Below are positions 19,719-27,760 of a DNA stretch of 64,000 nucleotides, one piece after another (the stretch's first letter is position 1; each line of letters opens with the position of its first letter). The stretch is taken from NCBI GenBank assembly GCA_032052615.1, contig DAMBWF010000009.1, positions 62,001 to 126,000 of the forward strand, written 5' to 3'. The position numbers and the translations under genes are program-made. This stretch comes from Pseudomonas_T sp032052615 (lineage in GTDB: Bacteria > Pseudomonadota > Gammaproteobacteria > Pseudomonadales > Pseudomonadaceae). Below the pieces are notes generated by a model that was not told where the DNA came from, did not search any database, and saw only the letters and a list, made by a program, of their open reading frames with translations.

Positions 19719-20492
19719 ATGGCCGTGGCCACGCCCGCGCTGGAAATCCGCAATCTGCACAAACGCTACGGCGACCTCGAAGTGCTCAAGGGCATTTCCC
19801 TCACGGCGCGCGACGGAGACGTCATCTCCATCCTCGGCTCCTCCGGCTCCGGCAAGTCCACCTTCCTGCGTTGCATCAACCTGCTGGAAAATCCCCATCA
19901 GGGGGAAATCGTCGTCGCCGGGGAGTCCCTCAAGCTCAAGGCCGCGAAGAATGGCGAACTGATCGCCCGGGACCCCCGCCAGATCAACCGCTTGCGCAGC
20001 GAGATCGGTTTCGTCTTCCAGAGCTTCAACCTCTGGCCCCACATGACCGTGCTCGACAATGTCATCGAAGCGCCGCGCCGGGTCCTCGGCCAGAGCCGCG
20101 CCGAGGCCACCGAGGTCGCCGAGGCGCTGCTGGCCAAGGTCGGGATCGCCGACAAGCGCCATGCCTACCCCGCCCATCTTTCCGGCGGCCAGCAACAGCG
20201 CGCGGCCATCGCCCGCACCCTGGCGATGCAGCCCAAGGTAATCCTCTTCGACGAGCCCACCTCGGCGCTCGACCCGGAAATGGTACAAGAAGTGCTTAGT
20301 GTGATCCGCGCGCTCGCCGAAGAGGGCCGGACCATGCTGCTGGTCACCCACGAGCTCAATTTCGCCCGGCAGGTGTCCAGCGAAGTGGTGTTCCTCCACC
20401 AGGGTCAGGTGGAGGAACAGGGAACGCCCACCGAGGTGTTCGAACGCCCGCAATCGGCGCGCTGCAAACAATTCATGTCCAGCAATCGCTAA
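19719..20492 (+). CDS. amino-acid ABC transporter ATPase (HisP/GlnQ type)
   Basis: 257-aa ATPase for a polar amino-acid importer. Walker A GSSGSGKST, Q-loop FVFQSFNLWPHMTV, signature LSGGQQQRAAIARTLA, Walker B VILFDEPTSALDPEM, H-loop LLVTHEL. ATG 19719 has AAGAGGAG 5 bases upstream; the frame is open further left without a credible start. First gene of the operon ATPase, binding protein, permease, permease. Sequence is closest in style to the His/Lys/Arg/Orn group. Confidence 0.93.
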   Translation: MAVATPALEIRNLHKRYGDLEVLKGISLTARDGDVISILGSSGSGKSTFLRCINLLENPHQGEIVVAGESLKLKAAKNGELIARDPRQINRLRSEIGFVFQSFNLWPHMTVLDNVIEAPRRVLGQSRAEATEVAEALLAKVGIADKRHAYPAHLSGGQQQRAAIARTLAMQPKVILFDEPTSALDPEMVQEVLSVIRALAEEGRTMLLVTHELNFARQVSSEVVFLHQGQVEEQGTPTEVFERPQSARCKQFMSSNR

Positions 20493-20507
20493 TCCGGAGC
20501 CTCATCC

Positions 20508-21263
20508 ATGAAGAACTACAAGAAGATTCTGCTGGCCGCGGCCGCCACCCTGGCGTTCGGCACCTCGGCACTCGCCGCCGACACGCTCAAGATCGGCACC
20601 GAGGGCGCCTACCCCCCCTTCAACCTGATCGACGCCAGCGGCCAGGCCGGCGGCTTCGACGTGGAAATCGCCAAGGCGCTGTGCGCCAAGATGAAGACCG
20701 AGTGCGAAGTCGTCACCTCCGACTGGGATGGCATCATCCCGGCCCTCAACGCGAAGAAATTCGACTTCATCGCCGCCTCCATGTCGATCACCGAGGAGCG
20801 CAAGCAGGCGGTCGACTTCACCGACCCCTACTACACCAACAAGCTGCAATTCATCGCGCCCAAGACCAGCGACTTCAAGACCGACAAGGACAGCCTCAAG
20901 GGCAAGGTGATCGGCGCCCAGCGCGCCACCATCGCCGGCACCTGGCTGGAGGACAACCTGGGCGACGTGGTGGAGACCAAGCTCTACGACACCCAGGAAA
21001 ATGCCTACCTCGACCTCGCCTCGGGCCGCGTCGACGGCGTGCTGGCCGACAAGTTCGTCAACTGGGAATGGCTCAAGAGCGAGGCCGGCAAGGACTTCGA
21101 ATTCAAGGGCGACCCGGTGTTCGACAACGACAAGGTGGCCATCGCCCTGCGCAAGGGAGACGACCCGCTGCGCGAGAAACTGAATACCGCCCTGCGGGAA
21201 ATCATCGCCGACGGCACGTACAAGCAGATCAGCGCCAAGTACTTCCCGTTCGACATTTATTGA
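20508..21263 (+). CDS. periplasmic amino-acid binding protein (SBP family 3)
   Basis: 251 aa with signal peptide about 1-22 (ending SALAAD). Family-3 features: GTEGAYPPFNLIDASG, then GFDVEIAKALCAKM, DWDGIIPALNAKKFD and SITEERKQAVDFTDPYY. One Cys pair in CAKMKTEC matches the disulfide of HisJ/LAO-type proteins, which supports a basic amino-acid ligand. A GC hairpin follows the gene, as often between binding-protein and permease genes. Confidence 0.93.
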   Translation: MKNYKKILLAAAATLAFGTSALAADTLKIGTEGAYPPFNLIDASGQAGGFDVEIAKALCAKMKTECEVVTSDWDGIIPALNAKKFDFIAASMSITEERKQAVDFTDPYYTNKLQFIAPKTSDFKTDKDSLKGKVIGAQRATIAGTWLEDNLGDVVETKLYDTQENAYLDLASGRVDGVLADKFVNWEWLKSEAGKDFEFKGDPVFDNDKVAIALRKGDDPLREKLNTALREIIADGTYKQISAKYFPFDIY

Positions 21264-21270
21264 TGCGATG

Positions 21271-21291
21271 GGCCGGCGCCCGGCGCCGGCC
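21271..21291 (+). promoter_or_regulatory. intercistronic GC hairpin
   Basis: GGCCGGCGC/GCGCCGGCC with a 3-nt loop and no T-tract, 7 bases after the binding-protein stop. Such hairpins usually stabilise the upstream message and lower permease expression. Confidence 0.5.
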
Positions 21292-21308
21292 TCCCGCGGT
21301 AGCCTCAC

Positions 21309-22004
21309 ATGACCCTCGATCTCCATGGCTTCGGCCCCGCCCTGGCCGCCGGGACGCTCATGACCGTCAAGCTCGCGCTATGCGCGCTGAGCCTCGGCCT
21401 GGTGCTTGGCTTGCTCGGTGCGCTGGCCAAGACCTCGGCCCTCAAGCCCCTGCAATGGCTTGGCGGCCTGTATTCCACCCTGGTGCGCGGCGTGCCCGAG
21501 TTGCTCTGGGTGCTGCTGATCTACTTCGGCACCGTCAACCTGATGCGCAGCCTCGGCGAGACCATCGGCCACCCGGGACTTGAGCTGAGCGCCTTCGCCG
21601 CCGGCGCCGTGGCCCTGGGCCTGTGCTTCGGCGCCTACGCCACGGAAGTCTTCCGGGGCGCGATCCTGGCGATTCCCCAGGGTCACCGCGAAGCGGGCCA
21701 GGCCCTGGGGCTGTCCCGCCCGCGCATCCTCTGGCGGATCATCCTGCCGCAGATGTGGCGGATCGCCCTGCCCGGGCTGGGCAACCTGTTCATGATCCTG
21801 ATGAAGGACACCGCGCTGGTCTCGGTGATCGGCCTAGAAGAGATCATGCGTCGCTCGCAGATCGCCGTGACCGCCAGCAAGGAGCCCTTCACCTTCTATA
21901 TGGTCGCGGCCTTCATCTACCTGAGCCTGACCGGCATCGCCATGATCGGCATGCATGTCCTCGAACGCCGCGCCGGGCGGGGCTTCACCAGGAGCGCGGC
22001 ATGA
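21309..22004 (+). CDS. amino-acid ABC transporter permease (HisQ type)
   Basis: 231-aa inner-membrane permease with about five TM helices. The EAA loop is visible in GHREAGQALGLSRPRILWRI followed by ILPQMWRIALPGLGN, the contact site for the ATPase. Begins 45 bases after the binding-protein gene and overlaps the next permease by ATGA, so the two permeases are probably made in equal amounts as a heterodimer. Confidence 0.92.
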   Translation: MTLDLHGFGPALAAGTLMTVKLALCALSLGLVLGLLGALAKTSALKPLQWLGGLYSTLVRGVPELLWVLLIYFGTVNLMRSLGETIGHPGLELSAFAAGAVALGLCFGAYATEVFRGAILAIPQGHREAGQALGLSRPRILWRIILPQMWRIALPGLGNLFMILMKDTALVSVIGLEEIMRRSQIAVTASKEPFTFYMVAAFIYLSLTGIAMIGMHVLERRAGRGFTRSAA

Positions 22005-22690
22005 ACTGGGACATCATCCTCAAGTGGTTGCCGAAACTGGCGGACGGCGCGCTGCTGACCCTGGAGCTGGTGGCCATCGCGGTGGTCGCCGGGCTGATCT
22101 TGGCGCTTCCCCTGGGCATCGCCCGCAGCTCGCGCCATTGGTACGTGCGCGCCGTTCCCTACGGCTACATCTTCTTCTTCCGCGGCACGCCACTGCTGGT
22201 ACAACTCTTCCTGGTCTACTACGGCCTCGCCCAGTTCGACCTGGTGCGCAAGAGCCTGCTCTGGCCCTACCTGCGCAACCCGTTCTGGTGCGCGGTCATC
22301 ACCATGACCCTGCACACCGCCGCCTACATCGCGGAAATCCTGCGCGGCGCGATCCAGGCCATTCCCCGAGGCGAGATCGAGGCGGCCCAGGCCCTGGGCA
22401 TGTCCCGGGTCCAGACGCTGTTCTTCATCATCCTGCCACGGGCGGCGCGCATCGGCTTACCGGCCTATAGCAACGAAGTGATCCTGATGCTCAAGGCCAG
22501 CGCCCTGGCCAGTACCATCACCCTGTTGGAACTGACCGGCATGGCGCGCACCATCATCGCCCGCACCTACCTGCCGGTGGAGATTTTCTTCGCCGCCGGG
22601 CTGTTCTACCTGGTGATCGCCTACGTGCTGGTCCGCGCGTTCAAGCTGCTGGAGCGCTGGCTGCGGGTCGACGCCTGCCAAGGACGCTGA
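22001..22690 (+). CDS. amino-acid ABC transporter permease (HisM type)
   Basis: 229-aa permease, partner of the HisQ-type protein. FFFRGTPLLVQLFLVYYG and the EAA loop RGEIEAAQALGMSRVQTLFF, ILPRAARIGLPAYSNE are typical of HisM. ATG 22001 overlaps the upstream stop. A hairpin after the stop may end the operon. No substrate can be fixed from sequence; His, Lys, Arg or Orn is likely by family. Confidence 0.92.
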   Translation: MNWDIILKWLPKLADGALLTLELVAIAVVAGLILALPLGIARSSRHWYVRAVPYGYIFFFRGTPLLVQLFLVYYGLAQFDLVRKSLLWPYLRNPFWCAVITMTLHTAAYIAEILRGAIQAIPRGEIEAAQALGMSRVQTLFFIILPRAARIGLPAYSNEVILMLKASALASTITLLELTGMARTIIARTYLPVEIFFAAGLFYLVIAYVLVRAFKLLERWLRVDACQGR

Positions 22691-22695
22691 AGGGA

Positions 22696-22725
22696 CGCGA
22701 GGTCCCCGGCCTCGCGCGCTATACT
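22696..22725 (+). promoter_or_regulatory. hairpin, then -10 for the methyltransferase gene
   Basis: CGCGAGG/CCTCGCG stem (22696-22716) just after the transporter stop, followed by TATACT (22720-22725), 30 bases before the GTG start. No clear -35. Confidence 0.4.
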
Positions 22726-22754
22726 CGCCGCCCCCTTCGCCATCGGGCCGCCCC

Positions 22755-23969
22755 GTGAATCCACCCGAGCCCCTTCACGGCCCGCACCTGCGGGCGCGTT
22801 TCCTCGCGCTGGACGCGTTCCTTCACGAGCATCAGGCCCTGTGGCGACCGAAGCCCTTCACGGCCCCGCGCCTGCCCTGGGAAGACAGCCATCCCGCCCT
22901 CGCAAGCTGGCTGCGAGGCCGCGACCTGCCAGCGGCGGACGCCGACCACGTCCATCCCGAGCGGTTGCTCGAGGCGCCCGACCCGTACCCCGCCCTGGCC
23001 ACTCAAGCCGCCGCCCTCACCGCGCTGGACCCGTTTCCCCGGTCGCCCGCGCCGGTCCTGCCGAGCCGCTTCACGGTGGACGTGCCCGGGCGCAAATGGC
23101 AGCAGATCGACGCCTTCGCCGCCAGCCTCCGCTTCACCGAGCCGGTGCGCCACTGGCTCGACTGGTGCGCCGGCAAGGGCCACCTGGGCCGTCGCCTCGC
23201 CCATGACGGCCGGCCCCTGCTCTGCCTGGAACGGGACGCCGAGCTGGTGGCCGAGGGGCAACGCCTGAGCGACCGCCTGGGCCTGCACGCCTCGCACTTG
23301 CAACAGGACGTCCTCGCCGACGAAACCGACCAGCGTCTCGACGCCCACCACACGCCCGTCGCCCTGCATGCCTGCGGCGACCTGCACACGCGGCTGATGC
23401 GCGTGGCCGACGCCGCGGGGTGCGCCCAACTGGCCCTGGCGCCCTGCTGCTACAACCGGACCGAAGCTCTCGCTTACCGGCCGCTCTCCCAGGCGGGCCA
23501 GGACGCGCGGCTGCGCCTCGAACGCGACGACCTCCGCCTCGCCATCAGCGAAACCGTCACCGCCGGCGCCCGGGTACGCCGCCAGCGCGACCGCTCCATG
23601 GCGCACCGCCTCGGGTTCGATCTACTGCAACGCCACCTGCGGGGGGAGGACCGCTACCTGCCGACCCCCTCGCTGCCCGTCGCCTGGCTGGAACGCCCCT
23701 TCGCCGAACAGGCCATCGCCCTGGCCAGCGGCCGCCTGGACCTGCCGGCGGACATCGACTGGTCCCACTGGGAACGCGCCGGCTGGCGGCGCCTGGCCGA
23801 GGTGCGCAACCTGGAGCTGCTGCGCGCCCTGTTTCGCCGCCCCCTGGAACTCTGGCTGGTCCTCGACCGCGCCCTGTACCTGGCGGATCGCGGCTATCGC
23901 GTACAGGTTGGCCCCTTCTGCGAAACGACCCTCACGCCGCGCAACCTACTGATCCTCGCCGAGCGCTGA
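22755..23969 (+). CDS. class I SAM-dependent methyltransferase
   Basis: 404-aa protein with SAM motif I as DWCAGKGHLGRRLA (about 138-151), acidic motif II LCLERDAEL, and a CCYN motif in LALAPCCYNRTEA (about 230-240). The CCYN/PCC arrangement occurs in the METTL25-like methyltransferase group, whose substrates are poorly known. GTG 22755 is used; the protein begins there with no better ATG. Stands alone between the ABC operon and tRNA-Thr. Substrate unknown. Confidence 0.75.
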   Translation: MNPPEPLHGPHLRARFLALDAFLHEHQALWRPKPFTAPRLPWEDSHPALASWLRGRDLPAADADHVHPERLLEAPDPYPALATQAAALTALDPFPRSPAPVLPSRFTVDVPGRKWQQIDAFAASLRFTEPVRHWLDWCAGKGHLGRRLAHDGRPLLCLERDAELVAEGQRLSDRLGLHASHLQQDVLADETDQRLDAHHTPVALHACGDLHTRLMRVADAAGCAQLALAPCCYNRTEALAYRPLSQAGQDARLRLERDDLRLAISETVTAGARVRRQRDRSMAHRLGFDLLQRHLRGEDRYLPTPSLPVAWLERPFAEQAIALASGRLDLPADIDWSHWERAGWRRLAEVRNLELLRALFRRPLELWLVLDRALYLADRGYRVQVGPFCETTLTPRNLLILAER

Positions 23970-24116
23970 GGGAGCGAGCGGCGTGCCAAAGGCTTCGAGC
24001 TTGGCAGGCCCCTCACCGCCGGTCTCAGAGCAGCGCCGGTCCTTGGAAAGGTAGAAAAGGCCGCCGAGCGGACCTTCCGCACCGTCCCAAACCGATTTCT
24101 TCAAACCCATCAGTGG

Positions 24117-24144
24117 TTTACTCGCCGATCCAGATGGCTATAAT
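24117..24144 (+). promoter_or_regulatory. tRNA-Thr(TGT) promoter
   Basis: TTTACT (24117-24122), 16-base spacer, perfect TATAAT (24139-24144), 12 bases before the mature tRNA 5' end. Confidence 0.75.
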
Positions 24145-24156
24145 GCTGCCTCCCTT

Positions 24157-24232
<76 letters not shown>

Positions 24233-24377
24233 ATAAATCAAAGGCTTGCAGCGATGCAGGCCTTTAATTTTTGCGCTCCCCGCACATTAATTGCGAAATG
24301 CGAGGTCGGTCAGCCTAGGCGATGGCCCCGAGCCGGTACACTCGGGAGCATCAACAGCACCACTGGAGAGCTGCACC

Positions 24378-24842
24378 ATGGAAGGGACGATATACCTACG
24401 GACTTTCACCGCAGACGAACTTGTCCTCAACGAGCAAGAGACTCGGCAGGTTCTGAAATACTTCTTTCCTATCAAAGCCTCCTCAATCGACAGAATGCCG
24501 ATCAACGACAATGCCCGGGGTTTCGCCCAGGGATTGTTGGTTGCCGCTATCGATGCGTCGTATACGATGGGGTATGTCCAGATTATCTTCGACAGTTTTC
24601 TCCGCTCCCCCTTCGACGCCGGCAAATTGATCAAGTCATTTGGCAAGAAAGCCGCCAAGCACTGGTTCAAGAACGCAAAGGGCGTTGACCTGATGGACGC
24701 GAAAATCTACGAAGTAGTCCGCATCAGCATCAGTAACTCTTTTCGCCTCGAAATCGACCCCATGCTCACCTCTGCGCCGCGCAATGCTGTTCCGCCGATG
24801 ATCGCCTGGCGCGCTTCTTCGGTCGCCCGGGGCAACGCATGA
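24378..24842 (+). CDS. unknown protein, possible effector, copy 1
   Basis: 154 aa, family not recognised. N-terminus GTIYLRTFTADELVL, then a glycine-containing hydrophobic stretch about residues 48-75 (FAQGLLVAAIDASYTMGY), then a basic segment about 80-100 (LIKSFGKKAAKHWFK). ATG 24378 chosen at the start of the conserved block shared with the decayed copy 2; codons upstream show no homology. The stop overlaps the next start (ATGA). A small amphipathic protein coupled to a membrane-anchored ankyrin protein and duplicated in tandem fits a toxin/immunity pair, but this is inference. Confidence 0.65.
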   Translation: MEGTIYLRTFTADELVLNEQETRQVLKYFFPIKASSIDRMPINDNARGFAQGLLVAAIDASYTMGYVQIIFDSFLRSPFDAGKLIKSFGKKAAKHWFKNAKGVDLMDAKIYEVVRISISNSFRLEIDPMLTSAPRNAVPPMIAWRASSVARGNA

Positions 24843-25345
24843 AGCGCCTGGTGATATCGCTCGCCATCGCGGCTTGCGCAATCCTCGGTGTGGCCATCGC
24901 TGGGCTGAGTCAGCTCAGCACCGAGGATCTGATCAACTGCAGCCAGGAAGACGGCTACAGGAAGGTCCTGCCATCGATCTGCCGGCAATACACCCTGCTG
25001 ATGCGAACCGGACCCGAAGATATCGAGCGCATGCGCGCACTCAATGGCCTGGCCTATATCCTGGCCCCGCCCGCCGAGGGCAAGTTCGAGATTGCCGAGC
25101 GCTACCTGGAAAAGGGGCTCGATGTAAACGCCGTGATGCACACCACCCTCAGCGAGAACAGCTTCACCGCCCTGCACCTTTCCGCCACCCTCAACGAGCC
25201 CTCCGTTGTCGCCTTCCTGCTGGAACACGGAGCGGACAAGGCAATTCGGGACAGCAACGGACGTACTGCGCTCCAGCGGGCAGAGGAACAGCAAGAGCGG
25301 GAGCCGGAAGCCGATTTTTCCCAGGTGATCAGGCTCCTACGCTAA
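24839..25345 (+). CDS. membrane-anchored ankyrin-repeat protein, copy 1
   Basis: 168 aa. N-terminal hydrophobic segment about 4-24 (uncleaved anchor or signal), then a Cys pair region (INCSQEDGY...PSICRQY) and two ankyrin-like repeats about 95-150 (TALHLSATLNEPSVVAFLLEHGADK, with DSNGRTALQRAEE). Periplasmic orientation is likely. Translationally coupled to the upstream gene by a 4-base overlap. Ankyrin proteins of this size often act as immunity proteins beside toxins; that role is suggested by context only. Confidence 0.75.
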   Translation: MKRLVISLAIAACAILGVAIAGLSQLSTEDLINCSQEDGYRKVLPSICRQYTLLMRTGPEDIERMRALNGLAYILAPPAEGKFEIAERYLEKGLDVNAVMHTTLSENSFTALHLSATLNEPSVVAFLLEHGADKAIRDSNGRTALQRAEEQQEREPEADFSQVIRLLR

Positions 25346-25435
25346 GCTCGCGGCGATCCAGAGCGTTCCCGCCTCGGTTTGAGCAAGAGATATCCTTGGA
25401 TTTCAGGAGATCGCCCTGGACTGCTTGAGCGGTTT

Positions 25436-25597
25436 TCATGCTGAACAACGCCCACAGCCCGGGTGCATTTTGCGATCCCCAATCTCCCACTACTGCCACG
25501 TGCGCAACTTGCTATGCACTAGGTCGGCAGCCTCGGTTTGCGACAGTCCCACCGCCTGGCGGGCGGCGCGGACTTCAGCGGGCGACGGACTGCTCAA
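25436..25597 (-). pseudogene. small HTH (XRE-like) regulator with internal amber stop
   Basis: From TTG 25597 the frame reads a compact helix-turn-helix, AEVRAARQAVGLSQTEAADL, then VHSKLRTWQ, TAG at 25490-25492, and continues in the same frame as WEIGDRKMHPGCGRCSA to a second stop at 25436. The two halves together match the common small HTH pattern LRTWQxWExGDRxMHP, so the amber codon interrupts a formerly intact gene, which also lacks its usual C-terminal end. Located between the two ankyrin units on the opposite strand. Confidence 0.6.
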
Positions 25598-25832
25598 CGG
25601 AGCCTACGTGAACTAGGTGGGTCTCTGCCGCCTCGCGGGTTTCATACACAGCGAGGATGTACTCACTTCCCTCGTGCTGGATACCGTAACCCTCGACGCG
25701 TTGATAGACGTTGGCGGCGGCGCCCCAATAAGGGGAATACGCGGCGTTGGCGCGCTCCTGTATGTCGTCACCATCGACATCCAACTGAGTATCGTGTTGC
25801 CACTGAAGACCGACGCGAAGGCCCCAATCCAT
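25575..25832 (-). CDS. hypothetical protein upstream of the HTH pseudogene
   Basis: 85-aa frame with ordinary codon use (MDWGLRVGLQWQHDT at the start, EYILAVYETREAAE near the end). Not recognised. Its last codons overlap the TTG start of the HTH remnant, as in a two-gene operon, and its ATG abuts the start of the decayed effector copy on the other strand. A GGTGAG lies upstream. Could be chance. Confidence 0.3.
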   Translation of the reverse strand: MDWGLRVGLQWQHDTQLDVDGDDIQERANAAYSPYWGAAANVYQRVEGYGIQHEGSEYILAVYETREAAETHLVHVGSVEQSVAR

Positions 25833-26356
25833 GGCCGCTCACCGGGAGTTCTACAGCCCGGAAGGCACGATATATCTACGGACATTCACCGCGGACGAAC
25901 TTGTCCTCGATGAAAATGAAACCCGGCAAGCGCTCGCGTTCTTCTTCCCTGCTGATAGCGCCACTATGTGACGCGATGGCTGTCACCGACCACACGCGAA
26001 ACTTTGCGCAGGGTCTACCTGGTTGCTGGTATCGATGCCTCTTACACGATGGGATATGTCGACGCCCTCGTTTCAACCCTTTTCGATTCGGCCCGAATGC
26101 AGGCAAGTTGATCAAAGGGTTCGGCAAGAAGGCCGCAAAACATTGGTTCAAGCACGCCAAGGACGTTGACCTAATGGATGCGGAAACATACGAGGCGGTG
26201 CGTGTTGAAATCAGCCGACGATTCCGTGCCGATCTGTTCGCGATGCGGGCCCGTGGCGGCCGCCATGAAGTGCAAAACGCCATCGCGTTCTGTCCGCTCA
26301 TGGCGCCGGGTCGCCGGGTCGCCGGGTCGCCGGGTCGCCGGGTCGCCGGGTCGCCG
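25831..26356 (+). pseudogene. decayed second copy of the unknown effector-like gene
   Basis: From ATG 25831 the frame reads MAAHREFYSPEGTIYLRTFT, close to copy 1 with a longer N-terminus, then hits TGA at 25968. The next parts of the homologous protein are readable only by changing frame: NFAQG, then LLVAGIDASYTMGYV after one extra C near 26014, then LIKGFGKKAAKHWFKHAKDV near 26106. At least three disruptions, so not a functional gene. Its 3' part runs in frame through the 8-bp repeat into the ankyrin gene. Confidence 0.75.
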
Positions 26357-26359
26357 GGC
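26304..26359 (+). repeat. 7 x 8-bp tandem repeat at a gene junction
   Basis: Six perfect CGCCGGGT units and a seventh ending in C, directly abutting ATG 26360. Because the unit is 8 bases, any gain or loss of a copy changes frame. In the present state the repeat encodes GRRVAGSP-type residues that join the effector remnant in frame to the ankyrin protein. Confidence 0.9.
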
Positions 26360-26872
26360 ATGATCAGGCGCGCCCTTCCTGGCATCATCCTGCTGATGCT
26401 CGTCGGTGTGTCCGCCACGGTGTTGAACGGGATGCGCCATTACCGGGTGCAGCAGCTCATCCTGTGCAGCGAGCCGGGCAATGGGTTCGTCATACCGGCC
26501 CCCATTTGCCGCCAGTACTTGTTCCATTTCCGCATGGAGCGGTCCGATATCCAGGCGTTGCAGGCCGATGGCGGAGTCGCCTTCGTGCTTCAATCCGAGC
26601 ATCCTCGGCGGTTTGAATTAGCTGCGCGATTCCTGGCCAGCGGCCTCGATGCGAATGCCGATATCCGGGCCGCCCAGGAGGAACGCGCTTATACCGCCTT
26701 ACACAGCGCCGCCATTCTCAACCAGCCCGAAAATGTAGCGCTTCTCCTTCGGCATGGCGCCGACAGGTCGAAGCCGGACAGCGAGGGCAAGACCCCTCTC
26801 CAAGTCGCCGAACAGCTGCAGCAACAGCGCCCCGACGAAGACAGGTCTGCGGTCATCAACGCACTGCGATGA
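26360..26872 (+). CDS. membrane-anchored ankyrin-repeat protein, copy 2
   Basis: 170 aa, paralogue of copy 1: N-terminal hydrophobic anchor (about 6-25), Cys pair (LCSEPGNG...PICRQY), ankyrin-like repeats (YTALHSAAILNQPENVALLL, DSEGKTPLQVAEQ). ATG 26360 matches the copy-1 start. No ribosome site precedes it because the 8-bp repeat occupies that position, so translation may depend on reading through from the upstream remnant. Intact although its partner gene is broken, as expected if it still gives protection; that is inference. Confidence 0.7.
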   Translation: MIRRALPGIILLMLVGVSATVLNGMRHYRVQQLILCSEPGNGFVIPAPICRQYLFHFRMERSDIQALQADGGVAFVLQSEHPRRFELAARFLASGLDANADIRAAQEERAYTALHSAAILNQPENVALLLRHGADRSKPDSEGKTPLQVAEQLQQQRPDEDRSAVINALR

Positions 26873-27087
26873 GCAGGTGCACCTGCATAGGCGCCACCTT
26901 GAACGGACCTCGGGTAGCGACCATGTAGAAGTGGGCACGACTATCGGCGCATCGTACCGCCTTGCTGCTAATGACTCGCGGGGGCTACAAGCCCAAGTGA
27001 ACGGACGGAATTGGATTGCCGAACGTTATGAAGACCGTCGACAAGGCCGAGAGACTGGCGGAACGACGTAACGGTGGATAGGAGAGA

Positions 27088-27112
27088 GGCCAGGGCATTG
27101 CCCTGGCCTTTT
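27088..27112 (+). terminator. rho-independent terminator
   Basis: GGCCAGGGC-ATT-GCCCTGGCC followed by TTTT. It closes the ankyrin unit, just before the convergent aegerolysin-like gene. Confidence 0.8.
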
Positions 27113-27114
27113 CG

Positions 27115-27540
27115 TCAGGCTTTAGGCGCGACGCGGGTGCCCGCTCTCATCGCCCATGGCTGTTGAGTGGCGGTCTCCGACAGCACGAAATCCATATTCG
27201 CGTTGTTGCCGCCGATACCGGACACGCACCGTATGCTGAAGTGGACCTTGTCGGCCAGGTCGCTGCCTTGGGCATTAGAGCCCGAATAAGGATCGTCCCA
27301 GTAGATGTAAACCCAATTTCGGTTGCCTTCGCCATTTTGGATGAAGTATCCCAGATGGCCTTCCGTACCCGTCATGAAGCCGTCGGAGTCCGATTGCCAC
27401 CGGCCGGTCTGGCCGGCCTTGATGATCGAAGGCGGATAAGTGGTGAATTCGCCGTGGTTGAGTACGACGTTTCCACTGTCCAACAGTAGGTCGTACCGGG
27501 TTTCATTTTTCAAAGAGAGAGCTACGGAACGTGCGCTCAT
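27115..27540 (-). CDS. aegerolysin / Cry-ET79-like beta-sandwich protein
   Basis: 141 aa, no signal peptide. The pattern SVALSLKNETRYDLLL, then LNHGEFTTYPPSIIKAGQTG, then SDGFMTGTEGHLGYF resembles small aegerolysin-type proteins, which bind specific membrane lipids and may form pores with a partner. That family call is from memory of the GFMTGTEG-type motif. Strong ribosome site (GGAGG) 8 bases before ATG 27540. A hairpin ATCGCCT-CA-AGGCGAT at 27562-27577 lies in the leader. No MACPF-type partner gene is visible nearby. Confidence 0.55.
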   Translation of the reverse strand: MSARSVALSLKNETRYDLLLDSGNVVLNHGEFTTYPPSIIKAGQTGRWQSDSDGFMTGTEGHLGYFIQNGEGNRNWVYIYWDDPYSGSNAQGSDLADKVHFSIRCVSGIGGNNANMDFVLSETATQQPWAMRAGTRVAPKA

Positions 27541-27561
27541 GATGTGCCTCCTTTCGTTGTC

Positions 27562-27577
27562 ATCGCCTCAAGGCGAT
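27562..27577 (-). promoter_or_regulatory. palindrome upstream of the aegerolysin-like gene
   Basis: ATCGCCT-CA-AGGCGAT, 22 bases before the start codon; may be an operator or a leader hairpin. Confidence 0.35.
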
Positions 27578-27760
27578 AACCTCAAACTAATGCCTCGGAG
27601 CGCCTGTCGCGCCTCTCACTTTTGAGAGTACGTTCGCGGAGCCGATGAGCGGTTGCGGGCCGCAATGCCTGGTTGTACGCGCCCGCGCTACATCTCTCGC
27701 CGTTACTCGCGCGCGTGCCTGCCGCAGGCCCGGGCGGCGAAGTGCCCTCTTCAACCCCAT

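Noticed and set aside
25617..25913. 98-codon plus-strand frame between the ankyrin units
   Set aside because: Overlaps both the minus-strand 85-aa frame and the true 5' end of the decayed effector copy in other frames; no homology to copy 1.
26873..27087. Possible gene remnant after the second ankyrin gene (ends AERLAERRNGG in one frame)
   Set aside because: Too short and no start or recognisable family; left unannotated.
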